From assembly GCF_000220705.2 (NCBI RefSeq), contig NZ_CP023202.1, forward strand, positions 1,984,001-2,048,000: 64,000 bases of DNA, read 5' to 3'. Below the pieces are notes generated by a model, which saw nothing but the letters and a program-made list of their open reading frames with translations, was not told the DNA's origin and ran no database searches. Position 1 is the stretch's first letter. The number at the start of each line of letters is the position of its first letter. The stretch is from Streptomyces xinghaiensis S187 (GTDB lineage Bacteria; Actinomycetota; Actinomycetes; Streptomycetales; Streptomycetaceae). Position numbers and translations under genes: made by a program. Shown here piece after piece: positions 25,648 through 32,760 of the stretch.

Positions 25648-26206
25648 CGGCGCGGCACGCTCCACCACTTCCGCGAAGATTGTGGTGGCGGGCGGCTTCG
25701 GCGTGGGCAAGACCACGTTCGTCGGCGCGGTCTCGGAGATCAATCCCCTGCGCACCGAGGCCGTGATGACCTCTGCCTCCGCGGGGATCGACGACCTGAC
25801 GCACGCGCCGGACAAGACCACGACGACCGTGGCGATGGACTTCGGCCGCATCACCCTGGACCAGGACCTGATCCTGTACCTGTTCGGCACCCCCGGACAG
25901 GACCGCTTCTGGTTCATGTGGGACGACCTCGTCCGCGGCGCCATCGGCGCCGTCGTCCTCGTCGACACCCGCCGCCTCGCCGACTGCTTCCCCGCCGTCG
26001 ACTACTTCGAGAACAGCGGCCTCCCCTTCGTCATCGCCCTCAACGGCTTCGACGGACACCAGCCCTACACCCCCGAAGAAGTCCGCGAAGCCCTCCAGAT
26101 CGGCCCCGACGCCCCCATCATCACCACCGACGCACGCCACCGCGCCGACGCCAAGAGCGCCCTCATCACCCTCGTCGAACACGCCCTCATGGCACGCCTG
26201 CGCTGA
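25628..26206 (+). CDS. cvnD2: Ras-like GTPase CvnD, second copy
   Basis: 192 residues with P-loop GGFGVGKTTF at 22-31 and LFGTPGQDRFWFMWDDL. It differs from the first CvnD at a few N-terminal residues, at LTHAPDK against LSHVQDK, and at the last residue (Arg against Lys). The 3' half (about 25850-26200) is the same DNA as in cvnD1 as far as I can read. It converges on accE. Confidence 0.94.
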   Translation: MDFGSSSGAARSTTSAKIVVAGGFGVGKTTFVGAVSEINPLRTEAVMTSASAGIDDLTHAPDKTTTTVAMDFGRITLDQDLILYLFGTPGQDRFWFMWDDLVRGAIGAVVLVDTRRLADCFPAVDYFENSGLPFVIALNGFDGHQPYTPEEVREALQIGPDAPIITTDARHRADAKSALITLVEHALMARLR

Positions 26207-26234
26207 CCGCCCCGCGGCGGCTCCCCGTACGCGA

Positions 26235-26275
26235 CGAGAGGTCCCCGCGCCCCGGAAGGGGTGCGGGGACCTCTC
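26235..26275. terminator. Terminator of the second conservon
   Basis: CGAGAGGTCCCCGC and GCGGGGACCTCTCG are perfect 14-bp arms closing a GC-rich loop, 29 bases after cvnD2. It can end the conservon transcript. Confidence 0.75.
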
Positions 26276-26330
26276 GCGTCCGGTGAGGCCCGCGGACGGC
26301 CGTACAGCGGGCCCGCGACGGCGGGGAGAA

Positions 26331-26378
26331 CGCACGGCGGGCCCGGACCGGGGTGTCCCGGTCCGGGCCCGCCGTGCG
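26331..26378. terminator. Very stable hairpin downstream of accE
   Basis: A perfect 22-bp inverted repeat (CGCACGGCGGGCCCGGACCGG and its complement) with a 4-base GTGT loop. It lies after the accE stop on the minus strand and before the conservon terminator, so each convergent operon has its own hairpin. Confidence 0.7.
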
Positions 26379-26442
26379 TGCCGCGGAGGCCGTGGGCAGC
26401 GCGCTCGGTGGCGGCCGCCGGCGGCGCGGTGCCCCGGCCGCC

Positions 26443-26655
26443 TCAGCCCTGCCAGCTGTGCGGGGCCCGGAAGCCGGGGCCGCGCTCCGGACGGTGCCAG
26501 CGGGGCGCGGTGCGGTGCGGACGGGCCGGGGTGTGGCGGCGGGGGCCGTGGTGGCCCGGGGCGGTGGCCCGGGCGAGCAGGACGGCGGTGAGGGCGGCCA
26601 GTTCCTCGGGGCCGGCCTGGCCCTTCTCGACGCGCAGGAAGTTGTCGGCGTTCAT
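26443..26655 (-). CDS. accE: Acyl-CoA carboxylase epsilon subunit
   Basis: This 70-residue protein is the small epsilon subunit that binds and stimulates the carboxyltransferase of actinobacterial acyl-CoA carboxylases. The start NFLRVEKGQAGPEELAALTA matches the R-V-x-G-x-P-x-x-E-E-L-A-A-L pattern of the family; the rest is Arg/Pro/His-rich and ends near HSWQG, like the C-terminal Trp of other epsilons. It starts 12 bases after accB ends, and the pairing supports the call. Confidence 0.9.
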   Translation of the reverse strand: MNADNFLRVEKGQAGPEELAALTAVLLARATAPGHHGPRRHTPARPHRTAPRWHRPERGPGFRAPHSWQG

Positions 26656-26667
26656 CGTGGGTCTCCG

Positions 26668-28251
26668 TTACTGCGGCGGGTTGCCGTGCTTGCGGGAGGG
26701 CAGGTCGGCGTGCTTGGTCCGCAGCATGGCCAGGGACCGGATCAGCACCTCGCGGGTCTCGGCCGGGTCGATGACGTCGTCGACCAGGCCGCGCTCGGCG
26801 GCGTAGTAGGGGTGCATCAGCTCGGCCTTGTACTCCTTGACCATCGCGGCGCGCATGGCCTCGGGGTCCTCGGCGTCGGCGATCTGCTTGCGGAAGACGA
26901 CGTTCGCGGCGCCCTCGGCGCCCATGACGGCGATCTCGTTGGTGGGCCAGGCGTAGGTGAGGTCGGCTCCGATGGACTGGCTGTCCATCACGATGTACGC
27001 GCCGCCGTACGCCTTCCGCAGGATCACCGAGATCCGCGGAACGGTGGCATTGCAGTACGCGTAGAGCAGCTTGGCGCCGTGCCGGATGATGCCGCCGTGC
27101 TCCTGGGCGACGCCCGGGAGGAAGCCGGGGACGTCCAGCAGGGTGACCAGGGGGATGTTGAAGGCATCGCACATCTGGACGAAGCGCGCGGCCTTCTCGC
27201 TGGCCTCGATGTCCAGCACGCCCGCGAGGGACTGGGGCTGGTTGGCGATGACGCCGACGACCTGGCCGTCGAGGCGGGCCAGCGCGACGATGACGTTGGT
27301 GGCCCAGCGCTCGTGGACCTCCAGCAGCTCGCCGTCGTCGACGAGCTCCTCGATGACCTTGCGCATGTCGTACGGGCGGTTGCCGTCGGCCGGCACCAGG
27401 TCGAGCAGGGCCTCGCCGCGCCGGCCGGCCGGGTCGTCGGAGGGTGCCGCGGGCGGGTTCTCCCGGTTGTTCTGCGGCAGCAGCGACAGCAGGTAGCGGA
27501 CCTCGTGGAGGCAGGTCTCCTCGTCGTCGTACGCGAAGTGGCACACCCCGGAGGTCTCGGCGTGCACATCGGCGCCGCCGAGGCCGTTCTGGCTGATCTC
27601 CTCGCCGGTCACCGCGCGCACGACGTCCGGGCCGGTGATGAACATCTGCGAGGTCTCGCGGACCATGAAGACGAAGTCGGTGAGGGCGGGGCTGTAGGCC
27701 GCGCCGCCGGCGCAGGGGCCGAGCATCACCGAGATCTGCGGGATCACGCCGGAGGCCCGGGTGTTCCGCTGGAAGATGCCGCCGTAGCCGGCGAGGGCGC
27801 TGACGCCCTCCTGGATGCGGGCGCCGGCCCCGTCGTTGAGGGAGACCAGCGGCGCTCCGGCGGCGATGGCCATGTCCATGATCTTGTGGATCTTGGTGGC
27901 GTGGGCCTCGCCCAGCGCGCCGCCGAAGATGCGGAAGTCGTGGGCGTAGACGAAGACCGTCCGGCCCTCCACGGTGCCCCAGCCGGTGATGACGCCGTCG
28001 GTGTACGGGCGCCTGGCCTCCAGGCCGAAGCCGGTGGCCCGGTGCCGGCGCAGCGGCTCCACCTCGTTGAAGGAGCCCTCGTCCAGGAGGAGGTCGATCC
28101 GCTCGCGGGCGGTCAGCTTGCCCTTGGCCTTCTGTGCCTCGGTGGCCCGGTCGCTCGGGCCGCGCCGGACCTGCTCGCGGATGGCGCGCAGTTCCGCCAC
28201 CCGCCCACGGGCATCGCTCGCCTCGGGTGGCGTCTCGTCCAGAAGGGTCAT
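26668..28251 (-). CDS. accB: Acyl-CoA carboxylase carboxyltransferase (beta) subunit
   Basis: This 527-residue protein is the beta subunit that carboxylates acetyl-CoA and propionyl-CoA from carboxybiotin, giving malonyl- and methylmalonyl-CoA for fatty acids and polyketides. It has LNDGAGARIQEGVSALAGYG, the oxyanion-hole motif GPCAGGAAYSPALTDF and LVTLLDVPGFLPGVAQEHGG. Residue 420 in KAYGGAYIVMDSQ is Ile, the residue linked to acceptance of acetyl-CoA in the S. coelicolor AccB, where PccB has Asp. No Shine-Dalgarno is seen; TAGGGT ends 6 bases before the ATG, so the mRNA is probably leaderless. Confidence 0.95.
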   Translation of the reverse strand: MTLLDETPPEASDARGRVAELRAIREQVRRGPSDRATEAQKAKGKLTARERIDLLLDEGSFNEVEPLRRHRATGFGLEARRPYTDGVITGWGTVEGRTVFVYAHDFRIFGGALGEAHATKIHKIMDMAIAAGAPLVSLNDGAGARIQEGVSALAGYGGIFQRNTRASGVIPQISVMLGPCAGGAAYSPALTDFVFMVRETSQMFITGPDVVRAVTGEEISQNGLGGADVHAETSGVCHFAYDDEETCLHEVRYLLSLLPQNNRENPPAAPSDDPAGRRGEALLDLVPADGNRPYDMRKVIEELVDDGELLEVHERWATNVIVALARLDGQVVGVIANQPQSLAGVLDIEASEKAARFVQMCDAFNIPLVTLLDVPGFLPGVAQEHGGIIRHGAKLLYAYCNATVPRISVILRKAYGGAYIVMDSQSIGADLTYAWPTNEIAVMGAEGAANVVFRKQIADAEDPEAMRAAMVKEYKAELMHPYYAAERGLVDDVIDPAETREVLIRSLAMLRTKHADLPSRKHGNPPQ

Positions 28252-28257
28252 GTACCG

Positions 28258-28263
28258 ACCCTA
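28258..28263 (-). promoter_or_regulatory. Candidate -10 box giving leaderless accB mRNA
   Basis: TAGGGT on the minus strand ends 6 bases before the accB ATG and fits TANNNT. The -35 is weak. Confidence 0.45.
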
Positions 28264-28445
28264 CGAAACCCGACCCCGGAAACCGTGCGTAGATTCCGCA
28301 CAGTCTCCGCCGCCGATTCCTGGCCGGCTTGGACAGAACCGTCCTTGTCGCGCCGGCCTCCGACTACTGCCGCGCCTCAGAGGTGTGGGGTTCCCACAAA
28401 GGGACGTCGCGGACGGCCTGCCGTGGACCACCCGGGGAAGCTTGC

Positions 28446-28474
28446 TTGAAGTTTGAACAATCATCCTCTACAGT
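28446..28474 (+). promoter_or_regulatory. Promoter of the YceI-family gene
   Basis: TTGAAG and TACAGT are separated by exactly 17 bases, in the most AT-rich part of the intergenic region, 46 bases before the ATG. Confidence 0.65.
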
Positions 28475-28479
28475 CGAAC

Positions 28480-28497
28480 TTGTTGAACGCTAAACAA
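28480..28497. promoter_or_regulatory. Operator-like inverted repeat at the YceI transcription start
   Basis: TTGTT and AACAA are inverted arms around 8 bases, starting 6 bases after the -10. TTGAAC is also repeated in the promoter (28453-28458 and inside this element). The position suggests repressor control, of MarR type by analogy only. Confidence 0.4.
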
Positions 28498-28519
28498 ACT
28501 TTCAGCCCGAGGAGGAGCC

Positions 28520-29179
28520 ATGGCTCTGTTCACCCGCAAGAGCGCCCGCAGCACCGGACCCGCCACGACCACCGCCCCGGGGGCGGCCGCCGCGACCGCC
28601 ACCGCCGCCGGGCCGGCCGCCGCCCCCGGCCTCGCCGCCCTGACCGGCGACTACACCATCGACCCGGCCCACAGCGACATCGCCTTCACCGTGCGGCACG
28701 CCATGGTGACCAATGTGCGCGGCTCCTTCGGTGACCACGAGGGCCGGCTCCACCTCGACGGCTCCGACCCCGCCCGCTCCACCGCCTCGGTCGACGTGCG
28801 GATCGCCAGTGTGGACACCGGCATCAAGGACCGCGACCAGCACCTCGCCGGCGCGGACTTCTTCGACGCCGGGACGTACCCCCTGATGACCTTCCGCAGC
28901 ACCGCCGTGGAGCCGCTGGGCGAGGACGTCTACCGCGTCACCGGTGACCTCACGATCAAGGACGTCACCCGCCCGCTCTCCATCGACCTGGAGTTCAACG
29001 GCGCCGCCACGGACGTCTACGGCAACGAGCGCGTCGGCTTCGAGGGCAGCACGCAGATCCTGCGCTCCGACTGGGGCCTGACCTGGAACGCGGCCCTGGA
29101 GACCGGTGGTGTCCTGGTCGGCGACAAGGTGAAGCTGACCTTCGACATCTCGGCGGTCAAGTCCGCGCCGGCCGCCTGA
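28520..29179 (+). CDS. YceI-family (lipocalin-like) protein
   Basis: This 219-residue protein carries a YceI domain from about residue 45 (TGDYTIDPAHSDIAFTVRHA) to the end, with DRDQHLAGADFFDAGTYPLM and VTGDLTIKDVTRPLSIDLEF. YceI proteins bind isoprenoid-type lipids in a beta barrel. There is no signal peptide here; instead a 40-residue Ala/Thr/Pro N-tail begins MALFTRKSARS, so it should stay in the cytoplasm. GAGGAGGAGCC leads into the ATG. It has a clear promoter with an operator-like repeat at the start site and is divergent from accB. Confidence 0.93.
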   Translation: MALFTRKSARSTGPATTTAPGAAAATATAAGPAAAPGLAALTGDYTIDPAHSDIAFTVRHAMVTNVRGSFGDHEGRLHLDGSDPARSTASVDVRIASVDTGIKDRDQHLAGADFFDAGTYPLMTFRSTAVEPLGEDVYRVTGDLTIKDVTRPLSIDLEFNGAATDVYGNERVGFEGSTQILRSDWGLTWNAALETGGVLVGDKVKLTFDISAVKSAPAA

Positions 29180-29232
29180 TCCCCGGCACCCGCCATCCCC
29201 GGGAGCCGCGGCCCCCGCTGCTTCCCCGCACC

Positions 29233-29263
29233 CGCCCCGGCCGGATTCCCTCCGGCCGGGGCG
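29233..29263. terminator. Bidirectional terminator between the YceI gene and cimA
   Basis: CGCCCCGGCCGGA and TCCGGCCGGGGCG are perfect 13-bp arms with a TTCCC loop between convergent stops. Confidence 0.8.
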
Positions 29264-29283
29264 CGGGCATGGAGCCGCGGCGG

Positions 29284-30903
29284 CTACAGCTCCTCGGCGG
29301 GCTCCACGCCCGCCCGCAGCAGACCGTAGGTGTACGCGTCCTCCAGGGCCTGCCAGGAGGCCGCGATGACGTTGTCGGCGACGCCCACGGTCGACCACTC
29401 CCCCTCGCCGTCCTCGGTGGTGACCAGCACGCGGGTGGTGGACCCGGTGCCGTGCCGGCCCTCCAGGATCCGCACCTTGTAGTCGACGAGCTCCATCCCG
29501 GCCAGCTGCGGGTAGATCCGCTCCAGACCGACCCGGAGCGCCCGGTCCAGGGCGTTGACCGGGCCGTTGCCCTCGGCCGTCGCGACGATCCGCTCCCCCT
29601 TGGCCCACAGCTTGACGGTGGCCTCGTTGGCGTGGGTGCCGTCCGGCCGGTCCTCGACGATGGCCCGCCAGGACTCGGTGCGGAAGTGGCGGCGGGCCCG
29701 GCCGTCGACCTCGGCCCGGAGCAGCAGCTCGAAGGAGGCGTCGGCTGCCTCGTAGGTGTAGCCCGCGAGCTCGCGCTCCTTGACGCGGTCGACCACCCGG
29801 GCGATCAGGTCCCGGTCGCCGCCGAGGTCGATGCCGAGCTCCTTGCCCTTGAGCTCGATGGAGGCGCGGCCGGCCATGTCGGACACCAGCATCCGCATGG
29901 TGTTGCCGACGAGTTCGGGGTCGATGTGCTGGTAGAGGTCCGGGTCCACCTTGATCGCCGAGGCGTGCAGCCCGGCCTTGTGCGCGAAGGCGGAGACCCC
30001 CACATAGGGCTGGTGGGTGGAGGGCGTGAGGTTGACGACCTCGGCGATGGCATGCGAGATGCGGGTCATCTCCGCGAGCGCCCCCGGAGGCAGCACCCGG
30101 CGCCCGTACTTGAGCTCCAGGGCGGCCGTGACCGGGAAGAGGTTGGCGTTGCCGACCCGCTCGCCGTACCCGTTGGCGGTGCACTGGACGTGCGTGGCGC
30201 CCGCGTCCACGGCCGCCAGCGTGTTGGCCACCGCGCAGCCGGTGTCGTCCTGGGCGTGGATGCCCAGCCGCGCGCCGGTGTCGGCCAGGACGGTGGCCAC
30301 CACGGCCTGGATCTGCGCGGGCAGCATCCCGCCGTTGGTGTCGCAGAGGACGATCACGTCGGCCCCGGCCTCGTGCGCCGTGCGGACGACCTGCTTGGCG
30401 TAGCCCGGGTTGGCACGGTAGCCGTCGAAGAAGTGCTCGCAGTCGAGGAAGACCCGCCGGCCCTCGGCGCGCAGATGGGCCACGGTGTCCCGGATCATCG
30501 CCAGGTTCTCGTCGAGGCTGGTGCGCAGGGCCAGCTCGACGTGGCGGTCGTGGGACTTGGCGACCAGCGTGACCACCGGGGCGCCGGAGTCCAGCAGGGC
30601 CTGGACCTGCGGGTCGTCCTCCGCCCGTACCCCCGCCTTGCGGGTGGCGCCGAACGCGACGAGCCGCGCGTGCCGGAAGTCGATCTCGGCGCGGGCGCGC
30701 TGGAAGAACTCCGTGTCCCGCGGGTTGGCGCCGGGCCAGCCGCCCTCGATGAACCCCACACCGAAGTCGTCCAGATACCGCGCGATCTTCAGCTTGTCGG
30801 CGACGGTGAGATTGATGCCCTCGCGCTGCGCTCCGTCGCGCAGCGTGGTGTCGAAGACGTGGAAACTGTCGTCCCCCTGAGCGGGGCCGCTTGCGTCCGT
30901 CAT
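29284..30903 (-). CDS. cimA: Citramalate synthase
   Basis: CimA condenses pyruvate and acetyl-CoA to (R)-citramalate, an entry to 2-ketobutyrate and so to isoleucine. The 539-residue protein has the DRE-TIM N-terminus FHVFDTTLRDGAQREGINLT, the long insertion and EVVNLTPSTHQPYVGVSAFA that mark the CimA branch against LeuA, HKAGLHASAI, and a C-terminal LeuA-type allosteric domain (YKVRILEGRHGTGSTTRVLV). The ATG has GACAGGAG 12 bases upstream. The long leader carries an Ile-codon peptide and a terminator, which supports a role in isoleucine synthesis. A role as a second isopropylmalate synthase is less likely. Confidence 0.92.
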   Translation of the reverse strand: MTDASGPAQGDDSFHVFDTTLRDGAQREGINLTVADKLKIARYLDDFGVGFIEGGWPGANPRDTEFFQRARAEIDFRHARLVAFGATRKAGVRAEDDPQVQALLDSGAPVVTLVAKSHDRHVELALRTSLDENLAMIRDTVAHLRAEGRRVFLDCEHFFDGYRANPGYAKQVVRTAHEAGADVIVLCDTNGGMLPAQIQAVVATVLADTGARLGIHAQDDTGCAVANTLAAVDAGATHVQCTANGYGERVGNANLFPVTAALELKYGRRVLPPGALAEMTRISHAIAEVVNLTPSTHQPYVGVSAFAHKAGLHASAIKVDPDLYQHIDPELVGNTMRMLVSDMAGRASIELKGKELGIDLGGDRDLIARVVDRVKERELAGYTYEAADASFELLLRAEVDGRARRHFRTESWRAIVEDRPDGTHANEATVKLWAKGERIVATAEGNGPVNALDRALRVGLERIYPQLAGMELVDYKVRILEGRHGTGSTTRVLVTTEDGEGEWSTVGVADNVIAASWQALEDAYTYGLLRAGVEPAEEL

Positions 30904-31034
30904 GACTCTTCCGAACTCCTGTCGGGATCTCGGTCTACCTGGGATCCCCCCTGCCGGGGACACGGGGGAACCGGTTCCACCGTCCTCCACTGATCCCCGC
31001 GCTCCGTTCGCCGGCATGGGGTGGGCCGGAAAAC

Positions 31035-31062
31035 GAAAAAACCTCTCGCGGGTGCGAGAGGT
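31035..31062 (-). terminator. Attenuator terminator in the cimA leader
   Basis: On the minus strand ACCTCTCGC and GCGAGAGGT form a perfect 9-bp stem with a 4-base loop, followed at once by TTTTTT. It lies between the leader peptide and the cimA start, so read-through must be controlled for cimA to be expressed. The segment CTCTCG inside the leader peptide gene is the same as the 5' arm and could pair with the 3' arm instead. Confidence 0.8.
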
Positions 31063-31120
31063 CTGCGCGCGGGTCCTGGGACACGGTGTCCGCTGCCGCG
31101 GTTCTGCTGCGGTTCAGCGG

Positions 31121-31189
31121 TCACTGGGGACCGGCGCGCCTGCTGCCAATAATCGTGGCGAACGAGAGCACGGGGGCAGTCTGGCACAC
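31121..31189 (-). CDS. cimA leader peptide with tandem rare Ile codons
   Basis: A 22-residue reading frame from GTG (or 16 residues from an internal GTG at 31171) ends PVLSFATIIGSRRAGPQ. The two isoleucines use ATT ATT, a codon that is rare in this genome, where ATC is the rule. GGAGG lies 5 bases before the first GTG. The stop is 58 bases before the attenuator stem. Slow translation of ATT ATT when charged tRNA-Ile is low would change leader folding and let transcription into cimA. The same logic is seen in the ilvB leader of this window. Not experimentally shown here. Confidence 0.65.
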   Translation of the reverse strand: MCQTAPVLSFATIIGSRRAGPQ

Positions 31190-31241
31190 CCGCGCCTCCG
31201 GGTTCCCACCTGTCTCAGGATGCGGTCAGTTGTCCGGAAAC

Positions 31242-31273
31242 CGCCGGTGGCACGGCATCCGTGCCACCGGCGT
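31242..31273 (-). terminator. ilvE terminator hairpin
   Basis: CGCCGGTGGCACGG and CCGTGCCACCGGCG are perfect 14-bp arms with a CAT loop, about 45 bases after the ilvE stop. The 3' arm on the plus strand is part of the 15-base tandem repeat next to it. Confidence 0.7.
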
Positions 31274-31305
31274 GCGTGCCACCGGCGTGCGTGCCACCGG
31301 CGTGC
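31261..31305. repeat. Three tandem copies of a 15-base unit
   Basis: GTGCCACCGGCGTGC is repeated three times without change, followed by GTGCGGGGGGG just after the ilvE stop codon. It overlaps the ilvE terminator stem. Confidence 0.9.
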
Positions 31306-31317
31306 GTGCGGGGGGGG

Positions 31318-32418
31318 TCAGCAGACGCGGTGCATCCAGCCGTGCGGGTCGGGGGCCGCGCCGGTCTGGATGTCGAGGAGGGCCTTGCGGAGCTGGAGAG
31401 TGACCTCGCCGGGTTCGCCGTCGCCCACGGTCCAGTTGCCGCGGGCGGACTTCACCGAGCCGACGGGGGTGATCACGGCGGCGGTGCCGCAGGCGAAGAC
31501 CTCGGTCAGCGAGCCGTCGGCGTTGCCGTTGCGCCAGTCCTCCACGGAGATGCGCTCCTCCGCGACCTCGTGGCCGAGGTCGGCGGCGATCTGCAGGAGG
31601 GAGGCGCGGGTGATGCCGGGGAGGAGGGAGCCGGAGAGCTCCGGGGTGGTGATGCGCCGCTTGCCGTCCGGGCCGCCGTGGACGAAGTACAGGTTCATGC
31701 CGCCCATCTCCTCGATCCAGCGGCGCTCGATGGCGTCGAGCCAGACCACCTGGTCGCAGCCCTGCTCGGCGGCCTGGGCCTGGGCGACGAGGGAGGCGGC
31801 GTAGTTGCCGCCGGCCTTGGCGGCGCCGGTGCCGCCGGGGGCCGCCCGGACGTACTCCTCGGAGAGCCAGACGGAGACGGGCTTCACGCCGCCGGGGAAG
31901 TAGGCACCGGCCGGCGAGGCGATGACGAGGAAGAGGTACTCGTTCGCGGGGCGGACGCCGAGGCCGACCTCGGTGGCGAACATGAACGGCCGGATGTAGA
32001 GGGACTGCTCGCCGGTGCCGGGGACCCACGCCTTGTCCTGGGTGATGAGGGCGTCGACGGCGGCGAGGAAGAGCTCGGTGGGCAGCTCCGGCATGGCGAG
32101 GCGGCGGGCGGAGGAACGGAACCGCTCGGCATTGGCCTCGGGGCGGAAGGTGGCGACGGAGCCGTCGGGCCGGCGGTAGGCCTTGAGCCCCTCGAAGATG
32201 GTCTGCGCGTAGTGCAGCGTCATGTTGGCCGGGTCGACGGACAGCGGCGCGTAGGGGACGAGTTCGGCGTCGTGCCAGCCGCGGCCCTCCGTCCACTTGA
32301 CCGTCACCATGTTGTCGGTGAAGTGGCGGCCGAAACCGGGGGCGGCCAGGATCGCTTCCCGCTCCGCGGCGGGCAGCGGGTGCGCGGAGGGCTTGAGCTC
32401 GATCGTGGGCGTCGTCAT
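31318..32418 (-). CDS. ilvE: Branched-chain amino acid aminotransferase
   Basis: IlvE makes the last step to leucine, isoleucine and valine with glutamate and PLP. The 366-residue class IV aminotransferase has the active site region GAAKAGGNYAASLVAQAQAA with the PLP lysine near residue 202 or just upstream, YIRPFMFATEVGLGV, and the C-terminal EVFACGTAAVITPVGSV. The ATG gives MTTPTIELKPS. It is monocistronic, with its own hairpin, and lies downstream of leuB but 342 bases away. Confidence 0.96.
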   Translation of the reverse strand: MTTPTIELKPSAHPLPAAEREAILAAPGFGRHFTDNMVTVKWTEGRGWHDAELVPYAPLSVDPANMTLHYAQTIFEGLKAYRRPDGSVATFRPEANAERFRSSARRLAMPELPTELFLAAVDALITQDKAWVPGTGEQSLYIRPFMFATEVGLGVRPANEYLFLVIASPAGAYFPGGVKPVSVWLSEEYVRAAPGGTGAAKAGGNYAASLVAQAQAAEQGCDQVVWLDAIERRWIEEMGGMNLYFVHGGPDGKRRITTPELSGSLLPGITRASLLQIAADLGHEVAEERISVEDWRNGNADGSLTEVFACGTAAVITPVGSVKSARGNWTVGDGEPGEVTLQLRKALLDIQTGAAPDPHGWMHRVC

Positions 32419-32760
32419 GTCTGCTGTCCTTCACCGTGAGTCGTGGCGGACCGCGCACTCGCCACCGGCGTTTGCAGGACGTCCGAGTATCTCGCGAAGC
32501 GGCCGCTTCACCCGATTATCGCCAATGGGGCCGGGGAGAGGAAACCGGTCGTCCGGGGCCGGCGGCGGCACGGACCTGGGTCGATGGTCGCACCCCCGCA
32601 CCGGGCTTGTCAGGGGCCGTGCGGCCGCGGGCACGGCACAGGCCGCCCGGCGGACACCGCCGGAAGACCCCGCCGGGAGCGGCCACGCGCGCCGCGGCCC
32701 CCGTCCCGGCGGGGAACGGGGGCCGCGGCGCGCGGAGTTGAGAACTCCCGGGCGGAGAGG
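32419..32760. other. Intergenic region between leuB and ilvE
   Basis: No gene is supported. The right half holds a strong hairpin (32686-32734) after leuB. The left half should hold the ilvE promoter; an AT-rich patch lies at 32505-32525 but no clear hexamer pair was found. Confidence 0.5.
32686..32734 (-). terminator. leuB terminator
   Basis: Perfect 19-bp inverted repeat (CGCGCGCCGCGGCCCCCGT and its complement) with an 11-base loop, just after the leuB stop. Confidence 0.75.

Noticed and set aside
30900..31187. 95-residue minus-strand frame in the cimA leader overlapping the cimA ATG
   Set aside because: It runs through the attenuator stem and the T-run in a different frame from the leader peptide, has no family look and would block the leader. 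The short Ile-codon frame explains the region better.
31261..31305. CRISPR array
   Set aside because: Units are 15 bases, directly joined, with no spacers and no cas genes.
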